Positions 17,057 to 28,205 of a stretch of DNA of 64,000 nt are shown here, piece after piece; position 1 is the stretch's first letter; every line of letters starts with the position of its first letter. The notes below the pieces were generated by a model that did no database searches, had not been told where the DNA came from, and worked only from the letters and a program-made list of their open reading frames with translations. The DNA lies in the NCBI RefSeq assembly GCF_013408425.1, contig NZ_JACBYV010000001.1, positions 5,084,001 through 5,148,000 on the forward strand, written 5' to 3'. A program made the translations under genes and the position numbers. The DNA is from Pseudomonas flavescens (GTDB taxonomy: Bacteria > Pseudomonadota > Gammaproteobacteria > Pseudomonadales > Pseudomonadaceae).

Positions 17057-19165
17057 TCATGCCTTCATGCGCGTGATGCGCATGACGCCGGGCAGGGTGC
17101 GCAGCTTCTTGATCACCCGCGCCAGGTGGACGCGGTCGTGCACGCTGACCACCAGTTGGACCACGCTGACGCGGCCGTCGCGTTCGTCCATGCTGATCTT
17201 TTCGATGTTGCCGTCAGCCGCGTTGACGCTGCCGGCCAGCAGCGCGATGAGGCCGCGCTGGTGCTCCAGTTCGACACGCAGCTCGACGTTGAACTCGCCC
17301 GTGACGTCCTTGGCCCAGGACAACTGGATGCATTTTTCCGGGTTGTGGCGCACTTCGCTGATGTTCCGGCAGGTGTCCATGTGCACCACCATGCCCTTGC
17401 CGGCCGAGAGGTGCCCGACGATCGGGTCGCCCGGAATCGGCGTGCAGCACTTGGCATAGCTGAGCACCAGGCCCTCGGTGCCGCGAATGGCCAGTGGGCT
17501 CTCGGCGTTGGGCAGTTCCTCGCCTTCGCTGGCCAGCAGTCGACGAGCGACCACGTAGGCCATGCGGTTGCCCAGGCCGATATCCTCGAGCAGGTCTTCG
17601 AAGGTCTCCAGGCGGTATTCGTTGAGAACCGCCTGCTGGCGCTCGGGCTGCAGCTTGTCCAGATGGCTTTCGAAGCTGGCCAGCACCTTGTTGAGCAGGC
17701 GCTCGCCGAGGTTGATCGACTCGGAGCGGCGCTGTTGCTTGAGGGCGTGGCGAATGTGAGTGCGCGCCTTGCCGGTGACCACGAAGTTCAGCCAGGCCGG
17801 GTTGGGGCGTGCGCCCGGCGCGCTGACGATTTCCACCGTGGAGCCGCTTTCCAGAGCCTGGGAAAGCGGTGCCAGGCGGCGGTTGATGCGGCAGGCGATG
17901 CAGGTGTTGCCGACATCGGTGTGCACCGCATAGGCGAAGTCCACCGCCGTGGAGCCTTTGGGTAGCTCCATGATGCGGCCCTTGGGCGTGAACACGTAGA
18001 CCTCGTCCGGGAACAGGTCGATCTTCACGCTCTCGATGAATTCCAGCGAGTTGCCGGCGCGTTGCTGCATCTCCAGCACGCCCTTGACCCACTGGCGCGC
18101 GCGGGCGTGGTTGCCCTTCGGCGTTTCATCTTCGTTGGATTTGTACAGCCAGTGCGCGGCGATGCCGTTGTTGGCCATCTCTTCCATTTCGCGGGTGCGA
18201 ATCTGGATCTCGATGGGCACGCCGTGCATGCCGAACAGGGTGGTGTGCAGCGACTGGTAGCCGTTGGCCTTGGGGATCGCGATGTAGTCCTTGAAGCGGC
18301 CCGGCAGCGGCTTGTAGAGATTGTGCACGGCGCCCAGTACGCGATAGCAGGTGTCGACCTTGTCGACCACGATGCGGAAGGCGTAGACGTCCATGATCTC
18401 GTTGAAGGCGCGGCGTTTGCCACGCATCTTCTGGTAGATGCTGTACAGGTGCTTCTCGCGGCCCATCACCTCGCCCGTCATGCCCTCGCGTTCAAGGCAG
18501 TGCAGCAGCGATTCCTCGATACGGGTGACGATTTCCTTGCGATTGCCACGGGCCCGGCGCACGGCCGCACGAATGCGCTCGGAGCGCATCGGGTGCATGG
18601 CCTTGAAGCCAAGATCCTCGAATTCCACGCGCATGCTGTGCATGCCCAGTCGATTGGCGATGGGGGCGTAGATTTCCAGGGTTTCCTTGGCGATGCGTCG
18701 GCGTTTTTCGCCGGACAGCACTTCCAGGGTGCGCATGTTATGCAGGCGGTCGGCCAGCTTGACCAGGATCACGCGGATGTCGCGCGCCATGGCCATGGCC
18801 ATCTTCTGGAAGTTTTCGGCCTGGGCCTCGGCCTTGGTCTCGAAATTCATCTGGGTCAGCTTGCTGACGCCGTCCACCAGCTCTGCCACCGATTCGCCGA
18901 ACTGCGCGTGCAGGGCTTCCTTGGCGATCCCGGTATCCTCGATCACGTCGTGCAGCATGGCGGCCATCAGGCTCTGATGATCCATATGCATGTCGGCGAG
19001 GATGCTGGCCACGGCCAGCGGATGGGTGACGTAGGCTTCGCCGCTGCGGCGGCGCTGCCCATCGTGCGCCTGTTCGGCGTAGAAGTAGGCGCGACGAACC
19101 AGATTGACCTGTTCGTCACCCAGGTAGGTCGAAAGTCGATCGGCGAGGGCGTCTATGCTCGGCAT
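17057..19165 (-). CDS. spoT: Bifunctional (p)ppGpp synthetase/hydrolase SpoT
   Basis: SpoT balances the stringent alarmone (p)ppGpp, mainly by hydrolysing it. The 702-residue protein has an intact HD hydrolase domain (about 25-175, with His72-Asp73 in MLHDVIED and the preceding YVTHPLAVA). A RelA/SpoT synthetase domain follows (about 230-350, KDYIAIPKANGYQSLHTTLFG), then a TGS domain (about 385-445, VFTPKGRIMELPKGSTAVDFAYA), a helical region and a C-terminal ACT domain (about 625-700). Intact HD residues favour SpoT over the hydrolase-dead RelA. It is downstream of rpoZ (60 bases), the classic rpoZ-spoT operon. Confidence 0.98.
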   Translation of the reverse strand: MPSIDALADRLSTYLGDEQVNLVRRAYFYAEQAHDGQRRRSGEAYVTHPLAVASILADMHMDHQSLMAAMLHDVIEDTGIAKEALHAQFGESVAELVDGVSKLTQMNFETKAEAQAENFQKMAMAMARDIRVILVKLADRLHNMRTLEVLSGEKRRRIAKETLEIYAPIANRLGMHSMRVEFEDLGFKAMHPMRSERIRAAVRRARGNRKEIVTRIEESLLHCLEREGMTGEVMGREKHLYSIYQKMRGKRRAFNEIMDVYAFRIVVDKVDTCYRVLGAVHNLYKPLPGRFKDYIAIPKANGYQSLHTTLFGMHGVPIEIQIRTREMEEMANNGIAAHWLYKSNEDETPKGNHARARQWVKGVLEMQQRAGNSLEFIESVKIDLFPDEVYVFTPKGRIMELPKGSTAVDFAYAVHTDVGNTCIACRINRRLAPLSQALESGSTVEIVSAPGARPNPAWLNFVVTGKARTHIRHALKQQRRSESINLGERLLNKVLASFESHLDKLQPERQQAVLNEYRLETFEDLLEDIGLGNRMAYVVARRLLASEGEELPNAESPLAIRGTEGLVLSYAKCCTPIPGDPIVGHLSAGKGMVVHMDTCRNISEVRHNPEKCIQLSWAKDVTGEFNVELRVELEHQRGLIALLAGSVNAADGNIEKISMDERDGRVSVVQLVVSVHDRVHLARVIKKLRTLPGVMRITRMKA

Positions 19166-19225
19166 GGGAGGCTCCCTTGCCAGGCCTTGTGCACCTGCGA
19201 CGTACGCTTTCGACCGGGCATAGGC

Positions 19226-19489
19226 TTACAGAGGCTCGTTCGCCTCTTCCTCGAAGGCAGCGAACAGCGGCTCTTCTTCGATGATGTCTTCCTGCGCGAC
19301 GATGTCGGCGTCTACCAGGCCACTGGCGATTTCACGCAGAGCGACCACGGTCGGCTTGTCGTTTTCCCATGCCACCTTGGGCTCTTTGCCGCCGGTAGCG
19401 ATCTGACGAGCACGCTTGGTGGCGAGCATGACCAGCTCGAAGCGGTTATCGACGTTGTCCAGGCAATCTTCAACGGTAACGCGGGCCAT
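19226..19489 (-). CDS. rpoZ: RNA polymerase omega subunit
   Basis: The omega subunit helps fold the beta' subunit and forms part of the ppGpp site 1 on RNA polymerase. The 87-residue protein begins [29 protein letters not shown], the family signature, and ends in an acidic tail ([17 protein letters not shown]). Being first in the rpoZ-spoT operon links a ppGpp-binding subunit with the enzyme that sets ppGpp. A promoter is expected in the 192 bases between it and gmk; I see a TAGACT that could be a -10 but nothing decisive. Confidence 0.98.
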   Translation of the reverse strand: MARVTVEDCLDNVDNRFELVMLATKRARQIATGGKEPKVAWENDKPTVVALREIASGLVDADIVAQEDIIEEEPLFAAFEEEANEPL

Positions 19490-19681
19490 GGTGTTCCTCG
19501 TAGCGAATGCAAAAAATAAGCTGGGCCCAAATGGGCGAGCGGACTGGATAGTCTAGAAAAACGCCAGCATTAAGGGAAGAGAAAGTCGCTGGAAGGCACA
19601 AGTTCGCAACGCAGGGCGCGATTTTCGGTGCTCGAGCGACCTCTGCAGGGCCGCACAGGTGTGAGTCGGCCCCGTTTCACC

Positions 19682-21219
<1,538 letters not shown>

Positions 21220-21352
21220 GCTGCTTACCTCGTGAAGTTCTGCCGGTTTGGCGTTGGCCAAAGGCGGCGATTGTAGCGCAGTGCGGCGACGGCTCCCAAT
21301 CGTGACCGCGTCTGTCGGACAGGCGCGGTCGCGGCCAGGCGGCAACAGACCC

Positions 21353-21358
21353 TATAAT
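21353..21358 (+). promoter_or_regulatory. Probable rph promoter -10 element
   Basis: A perfect TATAAT lies 48 bases upstream of the rph start codon in otherwise GC-rich DNA. No good -35 hexamer is visible at 17 bases, so it may be a weak sigma-70 promoter or depend on another factor. Confidence 0.5.
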
Positions 21359-21406
21359 GCGCGCCAGATTTCCGATTCCATATAGAACGCGAGCAGGTAT
21401 TCCTTG

Positions 21407-22129
21407 ATGAAACGTCCCAGTGGCCGCGCGGCCGATCAGTTGCGCTCGATTCGCATCACCCGCAACTACACCAAGCACGCCGAAGGTTCGGTGCTGGTGG
21501 AGTTCGGCGATACCAAGGTGATTTGCACCGTCAGCGTCGAGCAGGGCGTACCGCGCTTCCTCAAGGGCCAGGGCCAGGGCTGGGTGACCGCCGAGTACGG
21601 CATGCTGCCGCGTGCTACCGGTGACCGCAATCAGCGTGAGGCCAGCAAGGGCAAGCAGGGCGGCCGTACCCTGGAAATCCAGCGCCTGATCGGCCGCTCG
21701 CTGCGCGCCGCGCTGGACATGAGCAAGCTCGGTGAAAACACCCTGTACGTCGATTGCGACGTGATCCAGGCCGATGGTGGTACCCGTACCGCCTCGATCA
21801 CCGGTGCCATGGTCGCGCTGGTCGATGCGCTCAAGGTGATGAAGAAGCGTGGCGGCCTGAAAGGCGGCGACCCGCTCAAGCAGATGATCGCGGCGGTTTC
21901 CGTGGGCATCTATCAGGGTGAGCCGGTGCTTGATCTGGATTACCTGGAAGACTCCGCAGCCGAAACCGATCTGAACGTCGTGATGACCAGTACCGGCGGC
22001 TTCATCGAAGTTCAGGGCACCGCTGAAGGTGCGCCTTTCCAGCCTGCCGAGCTGAATGCCATGCTGGCCCTGGCGCAGCAAGGCATGACCGACCTGTTCG
22101 CCCTGCAGCAGGCCGCCCTGGCCGAGTGA
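21407..22129 (+). CDS. rph: Ribonuclease PH
   Basis: RNase PH trims tRNA 3' ends by phosphorolysis and works as a hexamer. The 240-residue protein begins [41 protein letters not shown], the family hallmark. It continues through [29 protein letters not shown], which holds the catalytic and phosphate-binding Arg residues, and [15 protein letters not shown] place the start at ATG 21407; a TTG one codon earlier is less likely. Length is full, so this is not the truncated K-12 type. A DUF4870 gene follows after 26 bases and is probably in the same transcript. Confidence 0.98.
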   Translation: MKRPSGRAADQLRSIRITRNYTKHAEGSVLVEFGDTKVICTVSVEQGVPRFLKGQGQGWVTAEYGMLPRATGDRNQREASKGKQGGRTLEIQRLIGRSLRAALDMSKLGENTLYVDCDVIQADGGTRTASITGAMVALVDALKVMKKRGGLKGGDPLKQMIAAVSVGIYQGEPVLDLDYLEDSAAETDLNVVMTSTGGFIEVQGTAEGAPFQPAELNAMLALAQQGMTDLFALQQAALAE

Positions 22130-22155
22130 CCGGTCGCTGACCGAGGAGAACCACG

Positions 22156-22530
22156 ATGGATGACAGCAACCTGTTGACGCCCGCCCCCGAGCCCAGCAAG
22201 GAAGCGCGCCAGTGGGCGATGATCTGCCACTTCGCCGCGGCCCTCGGTTTCATCTTTCCCTTCGGCAACCTGATCGGCCCGCTGATCGTCTGGCAGATCA
22301 AGAAGGATCAGGATGCCTTCATCGACGAGCAGGGCAAGGAAGCGCTGAACTTTCAGATCACCGTGGCCATCGCTGGCATCGTCTGCCTGCTGCTGATGCT
22401 GGTGCTGATCGGCTTCCTGCTGATGGGGTTGCTGTGCATCGGTACCATCGTGCTGACCATCATTGCCGGTATCAAGGCGGGAGAAGGGCGCGCCTATCGC
22501 TACCCGTTCTGCTTGCGGTTCGTGAAGTGA
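22156..22530 (+). CDS. DUF4870 domain membrane protein
   Basis: This 124-residue membrane protein of unknown function has a conserved beginning for the DUF4870 group: a short acidic leader, then REARQWAMICHFAAALGFIFPFGNLIGPLIVWQIKKDQDAFIDEQGKEALNFQ-like features (here starting at KEARQWAM). Three hydrophobic segments lie near 24-44, 66-90 and 92-108. It follows rph closely, and a strong terminator follows it. It is commonly found after rph in pseudomonads, but no function links the two. Confidence 0.85.
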   Translation: MDDSNLLTPAPEPSKEARQWAMICHFAAALGFIFPFGNLIGPLIVWQIKKDQDAFIDEQGKEALNFQITVAIAGIVCLLLMLVLIGFLLMGLLCIGTIVLTIIAGIKAGEGRAYRYPFCLRFVK

Positions 22531-22547
22531 AGGTCGCCCCCTGATCG

Positions 22548-22580
22548 ACGAAAAAGCCAGCTAACTGCTGGCTTTTTCGT
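22548..22580 (+). terminator. Strong intrinsic terminator after the rph operon
   Basis: A perfect 13-bp stem (ACGAAAAAGCCAG and its complement) encloses the 7-base loop CTAACTG and ends in TTTTTCGT. It lies 18 bases after the DUF4870 gene. The A-run on the other side would let it work in both directions. Confidence 0.9.
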
Positions 22581-22665
22581 TATGGCGCTGCAGGTATTGA
22601 TTCAGGCGCGGGCGACTCTATAAGCTCTGCGGCGATACTGGCGTTTGGCGCTCACAAGGACACCG

Positions 22666-23670
22666 ATGATCCCGATTAATCCGCTGGCCATGATGCTCGG
22701 CTCGTTGTTCCTGCTGGTTTCCGTTCTGTGCCTGTGCGGGCTGCTGGTATTGCTGGTGGCCTTTCTGTTGCGCCGCTCCAGACGCTTCATCGCGAAGCGC
22801 CGCTGGTGGTTCGGTTTATTGGCGGTATTCCTGGCCGCTGGCAGTCTCCCCACCATGCAATTCATCAGGTGGCAGCTCGATCATTGGCTCGAACGGCGTG
22901 CCCTCAGCCCTCGCCTGGAGACCAGTCAGGTGCTCGGCGATCTGACGCTACCCGCGGGTACGCGGGTGTGGATGGAACGTCTGGAGCCCATGCAGGACTT
23001 GAGTGGCAAGCCACTGGCTTATGGCTTGCAAAGCGTCAAGCGCGTCGAGTTCGATCGCGAGCCTGGCCTGGTACTTGGCATGCGCGTGCAGAGCCTCGAT
23101 CTTGACGCGGGTCGAGGCCTGGCCGAGTTGAAGTTGCTGGACGCCGCCAAGCTGCAGGGTTGGAACTGCTCGCCAGAGGCAGCCGTCAGTTTCACTTATC
23201 CGTTCGGTGCGCCATTCGTGCTTGCCGACTGGCATCTGGAGGCCTGCACCCTGGTGCCCGGCAGCGAGGTGGCTGGGGTCGCCTGGCCCGGGCAGGTGAG
23301 CGTGCACGCCGTCGAGAGAGGCCGCTGGCTGGTGGAGGCAGGCAGCACGCCCGCGCGTTTTCAGGGGTTGGAGATCCGCGCAGTGAATCTATGGCTGGAT
23401 GGCCCGCAAGGCGACCTCCAGGATTGGCAGGGTGAGCTGGCGGCGGCGCTGGAGTTGGGGGTCATGCAGTACCCGGCTGGAACCCGCGTTCGTCAGTATC
23501 AGGGCAATCTGCTCTTCAGCCCGATTGCCGATGTCCCTGCGCAGGATCGCCGCAGCGGCAAGCCCGTGGAGCCCGACCTGTCCGTGGCGCAAAGCGCCGC
23601 GGGTGAAGTGCTGGGGATCTATCCGAACAAGGATGTGGGTGTGATCGACTGGTTCAAGTTGGTGCCCTGA
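22666..23670 (+). CDS. Membrane-anchored protein of unknown function
   Basis: I do not recognise this family. The 334-residue product has two hydrophobic N-terminal helices (about 8-36 and 47-62), separated by a very basic loop (RRSRRFIAKRRWW). The remaining 260 residues are mainly beta-strand-like and carry no catalytic motif I know. The motif PAGTRV occurs twice (near residues 98 and 271), possibly from repeated beta units. The start at 22666 has an AAGGA ribosome site 5 bases upstream; a TTG at 22645 is a weaker alternative. The domain after the two helices could face the periplasm or the cytoplasm. It converges with the DUF3392 gene, with only 7 bases between the stops. Confidence 0.75.
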   Translation: MIPINPLAMMLGSLFLLVSVLCLCGLLVLLVAFLLRRSRRFIAKRRWWFGLLAVFLAAGSLPTMQFIRWQLDHWLERRALSPRLETSQVLGDLTLPAGTRVWMERLEPMQDLSGKPLAYGLQSVKRVEFDREPGLVLGMRVQSLDLDAGRGLAELKLLDAAKLQGWNCSPEAAVSFTYPFGAPFVLADWHLEACTLVPGSEVAGVAWPGQVSVHAVERGRWLVEAGSTPARFQGLEIRAVNLWLDGPQGDLQDWQGELAAALELGVMQYPAGTRVRQYQGNLLFSPIADVPAQDRRSGKPVEPDLSVAQSAAGEVLGIYPNKDVGVIDWFKLVP

Positions 23671-23677
23671 GGCCCAT

Positions 23678-24001
23678 TCAGCTGCGATCCGCCAGCACGC
23701 CGATCAGAAACATCACCACCAGCAGGACAGGCGCCAGGGTGTAGTTGTTGAAATGGCCAAGCACCTGGGTCAGCAGCGGCGTCAGGTAAACCATCGCCAG
23801 GCCGTAACCGACGACGCAGACCACGACGAAGATCAGCGTGCGCAGCACGAAGTTGAAGCTGCCGATACGGCCTTGTACCCAGGCGTTGATGGCTGGGCCG
23901 AACAGCACCAGCAAGGTGGCGATGAGCCCCAGGGAAATCTCGCTGAGGTGGCCACGACTCCAGCGTGACACGGTGGCGATCAAGTCCAGCAGAAAATCCA
24001 T
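23678..24001 (-). CDS. DUF3392 family membrane protein
   Basis: This 107-residue inner membrane protein has three to four hydrophobic segments (about 20-38, 47-70, 85-104), consistent with the DUF3392 family found in gammaproteobacteria. The start at 24001 gives MDFLLDLIATVSRWSRGHLSEISLG, which matches the family length; an in-frame ATG 16 codons earlier adds an unlikely basic leader. It is downstream of hemW (81 bases). No function is known. Confidence 0.78.
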   Translation of the reverse strand: MDFLLDLIATVSRWSRGHLSEISLGLIATLLVLFGPAINAWVQGRIGSFNFVLRTLIFVVVCVVGYGLAMVYLTPLLTQVLGHFNNYTLAPVLLVVMFLIGVLADRS

Positions 24002-24082
24002 CGTTGCTCCTTGGGCACGTCGTGATTGATTCCTGCTGCCTGGGATCATCCGGCGCGCCTTTGGTTCTATGGCGGCCGTGAT

Positions 24083-25294
24083 TCAGGGCAGGAAGTATTG
24101 CAGCAAGTCATTGAGAAACAGCTGGCCTTCGCGGGTCGCAGTCAGGCGAGCCGGATCTTCTTGCAGTAGGCCGCGGCGTTCTGCCTGTTCGCGTGCAGCG
24201 GCCAATTGCTGCAATGGCAGGCCGGTTCGCTGGCTGAACAGCTCGGCGCTGCAGCCATCGCTCAGGCGCAGTACGTTCATCAGGAATTCGAACGGCAGCT
24301 CGTCGGCGCTGAGGAGGCGTTCACCCGCGCTGTAGTGCTTGGCGGGGTCGAGGTAGTCCTTGGGCAGGCGAGTTTTCCAGGTTCTGCTGATGCGGCCGTC
24401 TGGCGTGCTCAGCTTGCCATGGGCACCAGCACCAATGCCGAGGAAGTCACCGAACGTCCAGTAATTCAGATTATGCCGGGCGGCGCGGCCGGGTTGCGCA
24501 TAGGCCGAGACTTCGTACTGGCCGTAGCCATGTTCGGCGAGCAGCGCCTGGCCCGCCTCCTGAATGTCCCACAGGGTATCGTCTTCCGGGAGGACCGGCG
24601 GCTGGTTCCAGAACACCGTGTTCGGTTCCACCGTCAATTGATACCAGGACAGGTGGGTCGGTGCCTGGGCGATGGCGATGCGCAGGTCGCCCAGTGCGTC
24701 GTCCAGCGACTGATCCGGCAGGCCGTGCATCAGGTCCAGGTTGAAGTTGTCGAAGCCGGCAGCGCGGGCCATGTCGGCGGCGCGAATCGCTTCATCGCCA
24801 TCGTGGATTCGCCCCAGGGCCTTGAGCTTTTCTGCCTGGAAGCTCTGCACGCCGATCGACAGCCGATTGATACCCAGGCGCCGGTAGGCGGCGAACTTCT
24901 CCTGCTCGAAAGTACCCGGGTTGGCTTCCAGGGTGATTTCGATGTCGCTGGCGAACGGAATGCGCCGTTCCACGCCTTCCAGCAGGCGACCAAGAGCCTT
25001 GGCGGAAAACAGGCTGGGTGTGCCACCGCCGAAGAAGATCGACGTCAGCGGACGGCCGTGAGCGTGCTGCAGGTCGCTATCGAGATCGGCGAGCATCGCG
25101 TCTACATAAGCCTCTTCCGGCAGATTCGGGCCGGCAGCGTGGGAGTTGAAGTCGCAATAGGGGCATTTGCGCACGCACCACGGGATATGGATATACAGCG
25201 ACAGCGGCGGCAGCTCGAAGCGGCGAGCCACAAGCTGAGACGCCTGCGAGCTGGTTTCGCTTGCAGTTTGTGGCTTGTGGCTTGTGGCGTTCAT
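24083..25294 (-). CDS. hemW: Radical SAM heme chaperone HemW
   Basis: HemW binds heme and delivers it to membrane respiratory enzymes. It was long mislabelled as an oxygen-independent coproporphyrinogen oxidase. The 403-residue protein has the radical SAM cluster motif [13 protein letters not shown] (CX3CX2C) near residue 48, the GGGTPSLF motif, and a C-terminal HemN_C domain. It lacks the extra N-terminal segment of true HemN. The ATG at 25294 overlaps the rdgB stop as ATGA. Codons 3-9 come from three tandem copies of a 7-base repeat, giving an unusual Ser/Thr/Gln-rich leader of about 30 residues before the conserved [13 protein letters not shown]. Confidence 0.95.
   Translation of the reverse strand: MNATSHKPQTASETSSQASQLVARRFELPPLSLYIHIPWCVRKCPYCDFNSHAAGPNLPEEAYVDAMLADLDSDLQHAHGRPLTSIFFGGGTPSLFSAKALGRLLEGVERRIPFASDIEITLEANPGTFEQEKFAAYRRLGINRLSIGVQSFQAEKLKALGRIHDGDEAIRAADMARAAGFDNFNLDLMHGLPDQSLDDALGDLRIAIAQAPTHLSWYQLTVEPNTVFWNQPPVLPEDDTLWDIQEAGQALLAEHGYGQYEVSAYAQPGRAARHNLNYWTFGDFLGIGAGAHGKLSTPDGRISRTWKTRLPKDYLDPAKHYSAGERLLSADELPFEFLMNVLRLSDGCSAELFSQRTGLPLQQLAAAREQAERRGLLQEDPARLTATREGQLFLNDLLQYFLP
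25259..25288. repeat. Dispersed repeat with three tandem TTGTGGC units inside hemW
   Basis: Positions 25268-25288 are three perfect copies of TTGTGGC, preceded by GCTTGCAGT at 25259-25267. The composite GCTTGCAGTTTGTGGCTTGTGG matches the style of the AAGCTGC/CTACAAGC repeat at 41695-41726 read on the other strand. Here it forms codons 3 onward of hemW. Three units of 7 bases equal 21, so the reading frame is kept. Confidence 0.65.
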
Positions 25295-25884
25295 AGGCCC
25301 AGGCGCTGCTTGAGCAGAGCCATGGCGATGGCGCGGTGGCTGAGCTGGTTTTTGTCGACCGGCGACAGCTCGGCACTGGAGCACTGGTGCTCTTCGACCC
25401 AGAACAGCGGGTCGTAGCCGAAACCATGTTCGCCACGGGCTTCATGCAGGATGCTGCCGTGCCACAGGCCTTCACAGAGAATCGGCAGCGGATCGTCGGC
25501 GTGGCGCACCAGGGCCAGGCAGCAGACGAACTGGGCGCCGCGCTCGGCATCCGGCACGTCCTTGAGCGCCGCCAGCAGCTTGGCGTTGTTGGCGGCATCG
25601 CCTTGGCCATCGGCGTAGCGGGCGGAGTAGATACCCGGCGCGCCGCCGAGGTAATCGACCGCCAGGCCCGAGTCATCGGCCAGAGCGGGCAGGCCGGACA
25701 GGCGCGAGGCATTGCGGGCCTTGAGGATGGCGTTCTCGACGAACGACAGGCCGGTTTCCTCCGGCTCCACCTGGCTGAACTCACCGACCGAGCGCAGGCG
25801 CACGCTGTCGCCGAGCATGGCTTGCAGTTCCTTGAGTTTGCCGGCGTTGTGGCTGGCGAGGACGAGTTCTGGGAAAGGCATCAT
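25291..25884 (-). CDS. rdgB: dITP/XTP pyrophosphatase RdgB (HAM1)
   Basis: RdgB hydrolyses non-canonical purine triphosphates (dITP, XTP) to keep them out of nucleic acids. The 197-residue protein begins with the substrate motif [18 protein letters not shown]. It continues with [19 protein letters not shown] and [23 protein letters not shown], which hold the metal- and base-binding residues, and ends with [10 protein letters not shown]. Tandem ATGs at 25884 and 25881 make the exact start uncertain by one codon. It overlaps hemW by 4 bases and the upstream DUF4426 gene by 4 bases, so metX-metW-DUF4426-rdgB-hemW is one tight operon. Confidence 0.97.
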   Translation of the reverse strand: MMPFPELVLASHNAGKLKELQAMLGDSVRLRSVGEFSQVEPEETGLSFVENAILKARNASRLSGLPALADDSGLAVDYLGGAPGIYSARYADGQGDAANNAKLLAALKDVPDAERGAQFVCCLALVRHADDPLPILCEGLWHGSILHEARGEHGFGYDPLFWVEEHQCSSAELSPVDKNQLSHRAIAMALLKQRLGL

Positions 25885-26279
25885 GGCTCCGGAAAGAGTT
25901 CCTGGTTGAAGTCCAGGCGCTGGCCGTTCACCTGCAGGTTGAACAGCAGCACCTCGCGCGAGGGGATGGGAAACTGCGCCAGGTACGAGACGAATTCACC
26001 CTCGCGCTGTTCGATGAAGGTTAGCGTGTGGCCGTGGCCAAGCACGTTCTTCACTTCACCGCTGACCGTGGCCGGGCTGGATTTACCGGCGCGCAGCACG
26101 CTGATGTTCAGCACGCCCTGCTTGCCGCTGCGCACCAGGCCGCTGGCCTGGGCGATCTGCGGTTGCAGGTAGCTGGCGTTGAAGGCGCTGTAATGCACCT
26201 GCAGATAACCCAGGCGCTGCATTCGTTCGGCGGCACTTACCGGCAGGCTCAGGCATAAGGCAATCAGCAGGAGGCGCAT
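25881..26279 (-). CDS. DUF4426 domain secreted protein
   Basis: This 132-residue protein has a clear signal peptide ([16 protein letters not shown], cut before AERMQRLG) and a compact beta-rich mature domain typical of DUF4426. The mature part contains [19 protein letters not shown] and ends [15 protein letters not shown]. The protein is probably periplasmic. No catalytic residues are evident. It sits inside the metX-metW-rdgB-hemW operon, overlapping rdgB by 4 bases and 12 bases after metW. That position is conserved in pseudomonads, but the role is unknown. Confidence 0.87.
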   Translation of the reverse strand: MRLLLIALCLSLPVSAAERMQRLGYLQVHYSAFNASYLQPQIAQASGLVRSGKQGVLNISVLRAGKSSPATVSGEVKNVLGHGHTLTFIEQREGEFVSYLAQFPIPSREVLLFNLQVNGQRLDFNQELFPEP

Positions 26280-26291
26280 GGGTTCGATTGC

Positions 26292-26912
26292 TCAGTTGGC
26301 GATGCGCACGTCACGGGCGTTGTGCCCGCTGATGCGGTAGATGCCGATCTCGCCCAGCAGGTTGGGCCATACGCGGCTGGCCAGACCATGCCGGTGTTCG
26401 TGGTCGACCGCCAGGCGATCGAGTACCCGGGCGCTCTGCTGGTGACACAGGCGCTCGAAGTCCTCGAAGGTGCAGAAGTGGATGTTCGGCGTGTTGTACC
26501 AGGTGTAGGGCAGGAAGTCCGACACCGGCATGCGGCCCTTGCTGGCCAGGTACCAGCGGCAGCGCCAGTGGCCGAAGTTGGGAAAGGTGATGATGCAGGT
26601 CTTGCCGACGCGCAGCATCTCCGCCAATACCTTGTCGGGGAAATGCAGCGCTTGCAGCGACTGGGTCATGACCACCACGTCGAAGCTGTCGCTGGCGAAG
26701 TTGCCGAGGCCTTCGTCGAGGTTCTGCTCGATGACGTTGACGCCCTTGACGATGCACTGGGCGATCTTTTCCGGGTCGATTTCCAGGCCATAGCCGCTGA
26801 CCTGCTTGTTGGCGCTCAGCCAAGCGAGCAGCTCGCCATCGCCGCAGCCGAGGTCGAGGACGCGGCTACCGGCGGGAATCCATTCCTGGATGATCTCTAG
26901 GTCGGCTCGCAT
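26292..26912 (-). CDS. metW: Methionine biosynthesis protein MetW
   Basis: MetW is a SAM-methyltransferase-like partner needed for full activity of the adjacent MetX acyltransferase in pseudomonads and relatives. The 206-residue protein starts MRADLEIIQEWIPAGSRVLDLGCGDGELLAWL, with motif I of class I methyltransferases at residues 18-27. VVMTQSLQALHFPDKVLAEMLRVGK follows. It begins 2 bases after metX ends, so expression is coupled. Whether it methylates anything is not established. Confidence 0.96.
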   Translation of the reverse strand: MRADLEIIQEWIPAGSRVLDLGCGDGELLAWLSANKQVSGYGLEIDPEKIAQCIVKGVNVIEQNLDEGLGNFASDSFDVVVMTQSLQALHFPDKVLAEMLRVGKTCIITFPNFGHWRCRWYLASKGRMPVSDFLPYTWYNTPNIHFCTFEDFERLCHQQSARVLDRLAVDHEHRHGLASRVWPNLLGEIGIYRISGHNARDVRIAN

Positions 26913-26914
26913 GC

Positions 26915-28054
26915 TTACACCTCGATCCGTTTCATGTAGCTGCCGAAGCCCTGCAGGTAGCGCGGAATCGGCATGAGGAAGGCATCGTGGCCCTGGGGCG
27001 CGTCGATTTCCAGGTAACAGACGTTCTTGCGGGCGGCCAGCAGGGCGTCGACGATTTCCCGCGAGCGCGCCGGCGAGAAACGCCAGTCGGTGGTGAACGA
27101 GATCACGCAGAAGTCGGCCTTGGCCTGACCGAGGGTTCTGGCCAGGTCGCCATCGTGCTCGGCCGCCGGGTCGAAGTAGTCCAGTGCCTTGGTCATCAGC
27201 AGATAGGTGTTGGCATCGAAACGCCCGGAGAACTCCTCGCCCTGGTAGCGCAGGTAGCTTTCGACCTGGAATTCCACGCTGTGGAAGTCGTAGTTGAGCT
27301 TCTCGTTCTTCAGGCCGCGGCCGAATTTCTCGCCCATGGCGTCATCGGACAGATAGGTGATGTGACCGACCATGCGTGCCAGCATCAGGCCGCGTTTGGG
27401 GATCACCCCCTGATCCTGGAAGTGCCCACCGTGGAATTCCGGATCGGTGAGGATGGCCTGGCGAGCCACCTCGTTGAAGGCGATGTTCTGTGCCGAGAGC
27501 TTGGGTGCCGAGGCGATGGCCAGGCAATGGCGGACGCGGTCCGGGTAGCTGATCGTCCACTGCATGGCCTGCATGCCGCCCAGGCTGCCGCCGACCACGG
27601 CGGCCCACTGGCGGATGCCCAGCAGGTCGGCCAGGCGGGCCTGACTGTTGACCCAGTCTTCCACGGTCATCACCGGGAAGTCGGCGCCAAACGGTTTGCC
27701 GGTCGCCGGGTTGATGTCGGACGGGCCGGTCGAGCCGTTGCAGCCGCCCAGGTTGTTGAGGCTGACGACGAAGAAACGCTTGGTATCCAGCGGCTTGCCG
27801 GGGCCGATGCAGCTATCCCACCAGCCCGGTTTGCGGTCATCCACGCTGTGGTAGCCGGCGGCGTGGTGGTGGCCGGACAGCGCGTGGCAGATCAGCACGG
27901 CATTGCTGGCGCTGGCGTTCAGCTCGCCATAGGTTTCGTAGGTCAGTTGGTAGTCGGCCAGGCTGCGCCCGCAGGCCAGGGCCAGGGGCTCGGCGAAATG
28001 GGCGATCTGCGGCGTGACCAGGCCAACGGAGTCTTGAGGAAAAACAGTCGGCAT
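26915..28054 (-). CDS. metX: Homoserine O-succinyltransferase MetX (MetXS)
   Basis: MetX acylates homoserine to start methionine synthesis. The 379-residue protein is an alpha/beta hydrolase-fold enzyme with the nucleophile elbow GGSLGGMQ (Ser157). The catalytic Asp is in the DWRFSP region and the His in APQGHDAFL near the C terminus. In Pseudomonas, enzymes of this sequence class use succinyl-CoA (MetXS) rather than acetyl-CoA; that substrate choice is taken from the family, not read directly here. It is the first gene of the metX-metW-DUF4426-rdgB-hemW operon. The 151-base gap to the GTPase gene upstream should hold its promoter. Confidence 0.96.
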   Translation of the reverse strand: MPTVFPQDSVGLVTPQIAHFAEPLALACGRSLADYQLTYETYGELNASASNAVLICHALSGHHHAAGYHSVDDRKPGWWDSCIGPGKPLDTKRFFVVSLNNLGGCNGSTGPSDINPATGKPFGADFPVMTVEDWVNSQARLADLLGIRQWAAVVGGSLGGMQAMQWTISYPDRVRHCLAIASAPKLSAQNIAFNEVARQAILTDPEFHGGHFQDQGVIPKRGLMLARMVGHITYLSDDAMGEKFGRGLKNEKLNYDFHSVEFQVESYLRYQGEEFSGRFDANTYLLMTKALDYFDPAAEHDGDLARTLGQAKADFCVISFTTDWRFSPARSREIVDALLAARKNVCYLEIDAPQGHDAFLMPIPRYLQGFGSYMKRIEV

Positions 28055-28205
28055 CGACCCTGCTCGGATAATAAAAGGTACGTAGGAAAGTGCAGCAGTC
28101 TAAAGAGCGCGCCTGTCAGCGGCAAGGAAAGCGCGCACCGCGTTGCCCCTGTCCCGGCATCGCGGTGTACGGCGGTTGCTGTCGAACCCGGGCGGCGGCC
28201 TGCCG

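Noticed and set aside
24083..25384. Longer hemW reading from 25384
   Set aside because: The added 30 codons lie inside rdgB in another frame, and the ATGA overlap start at 25294 is the natural one.
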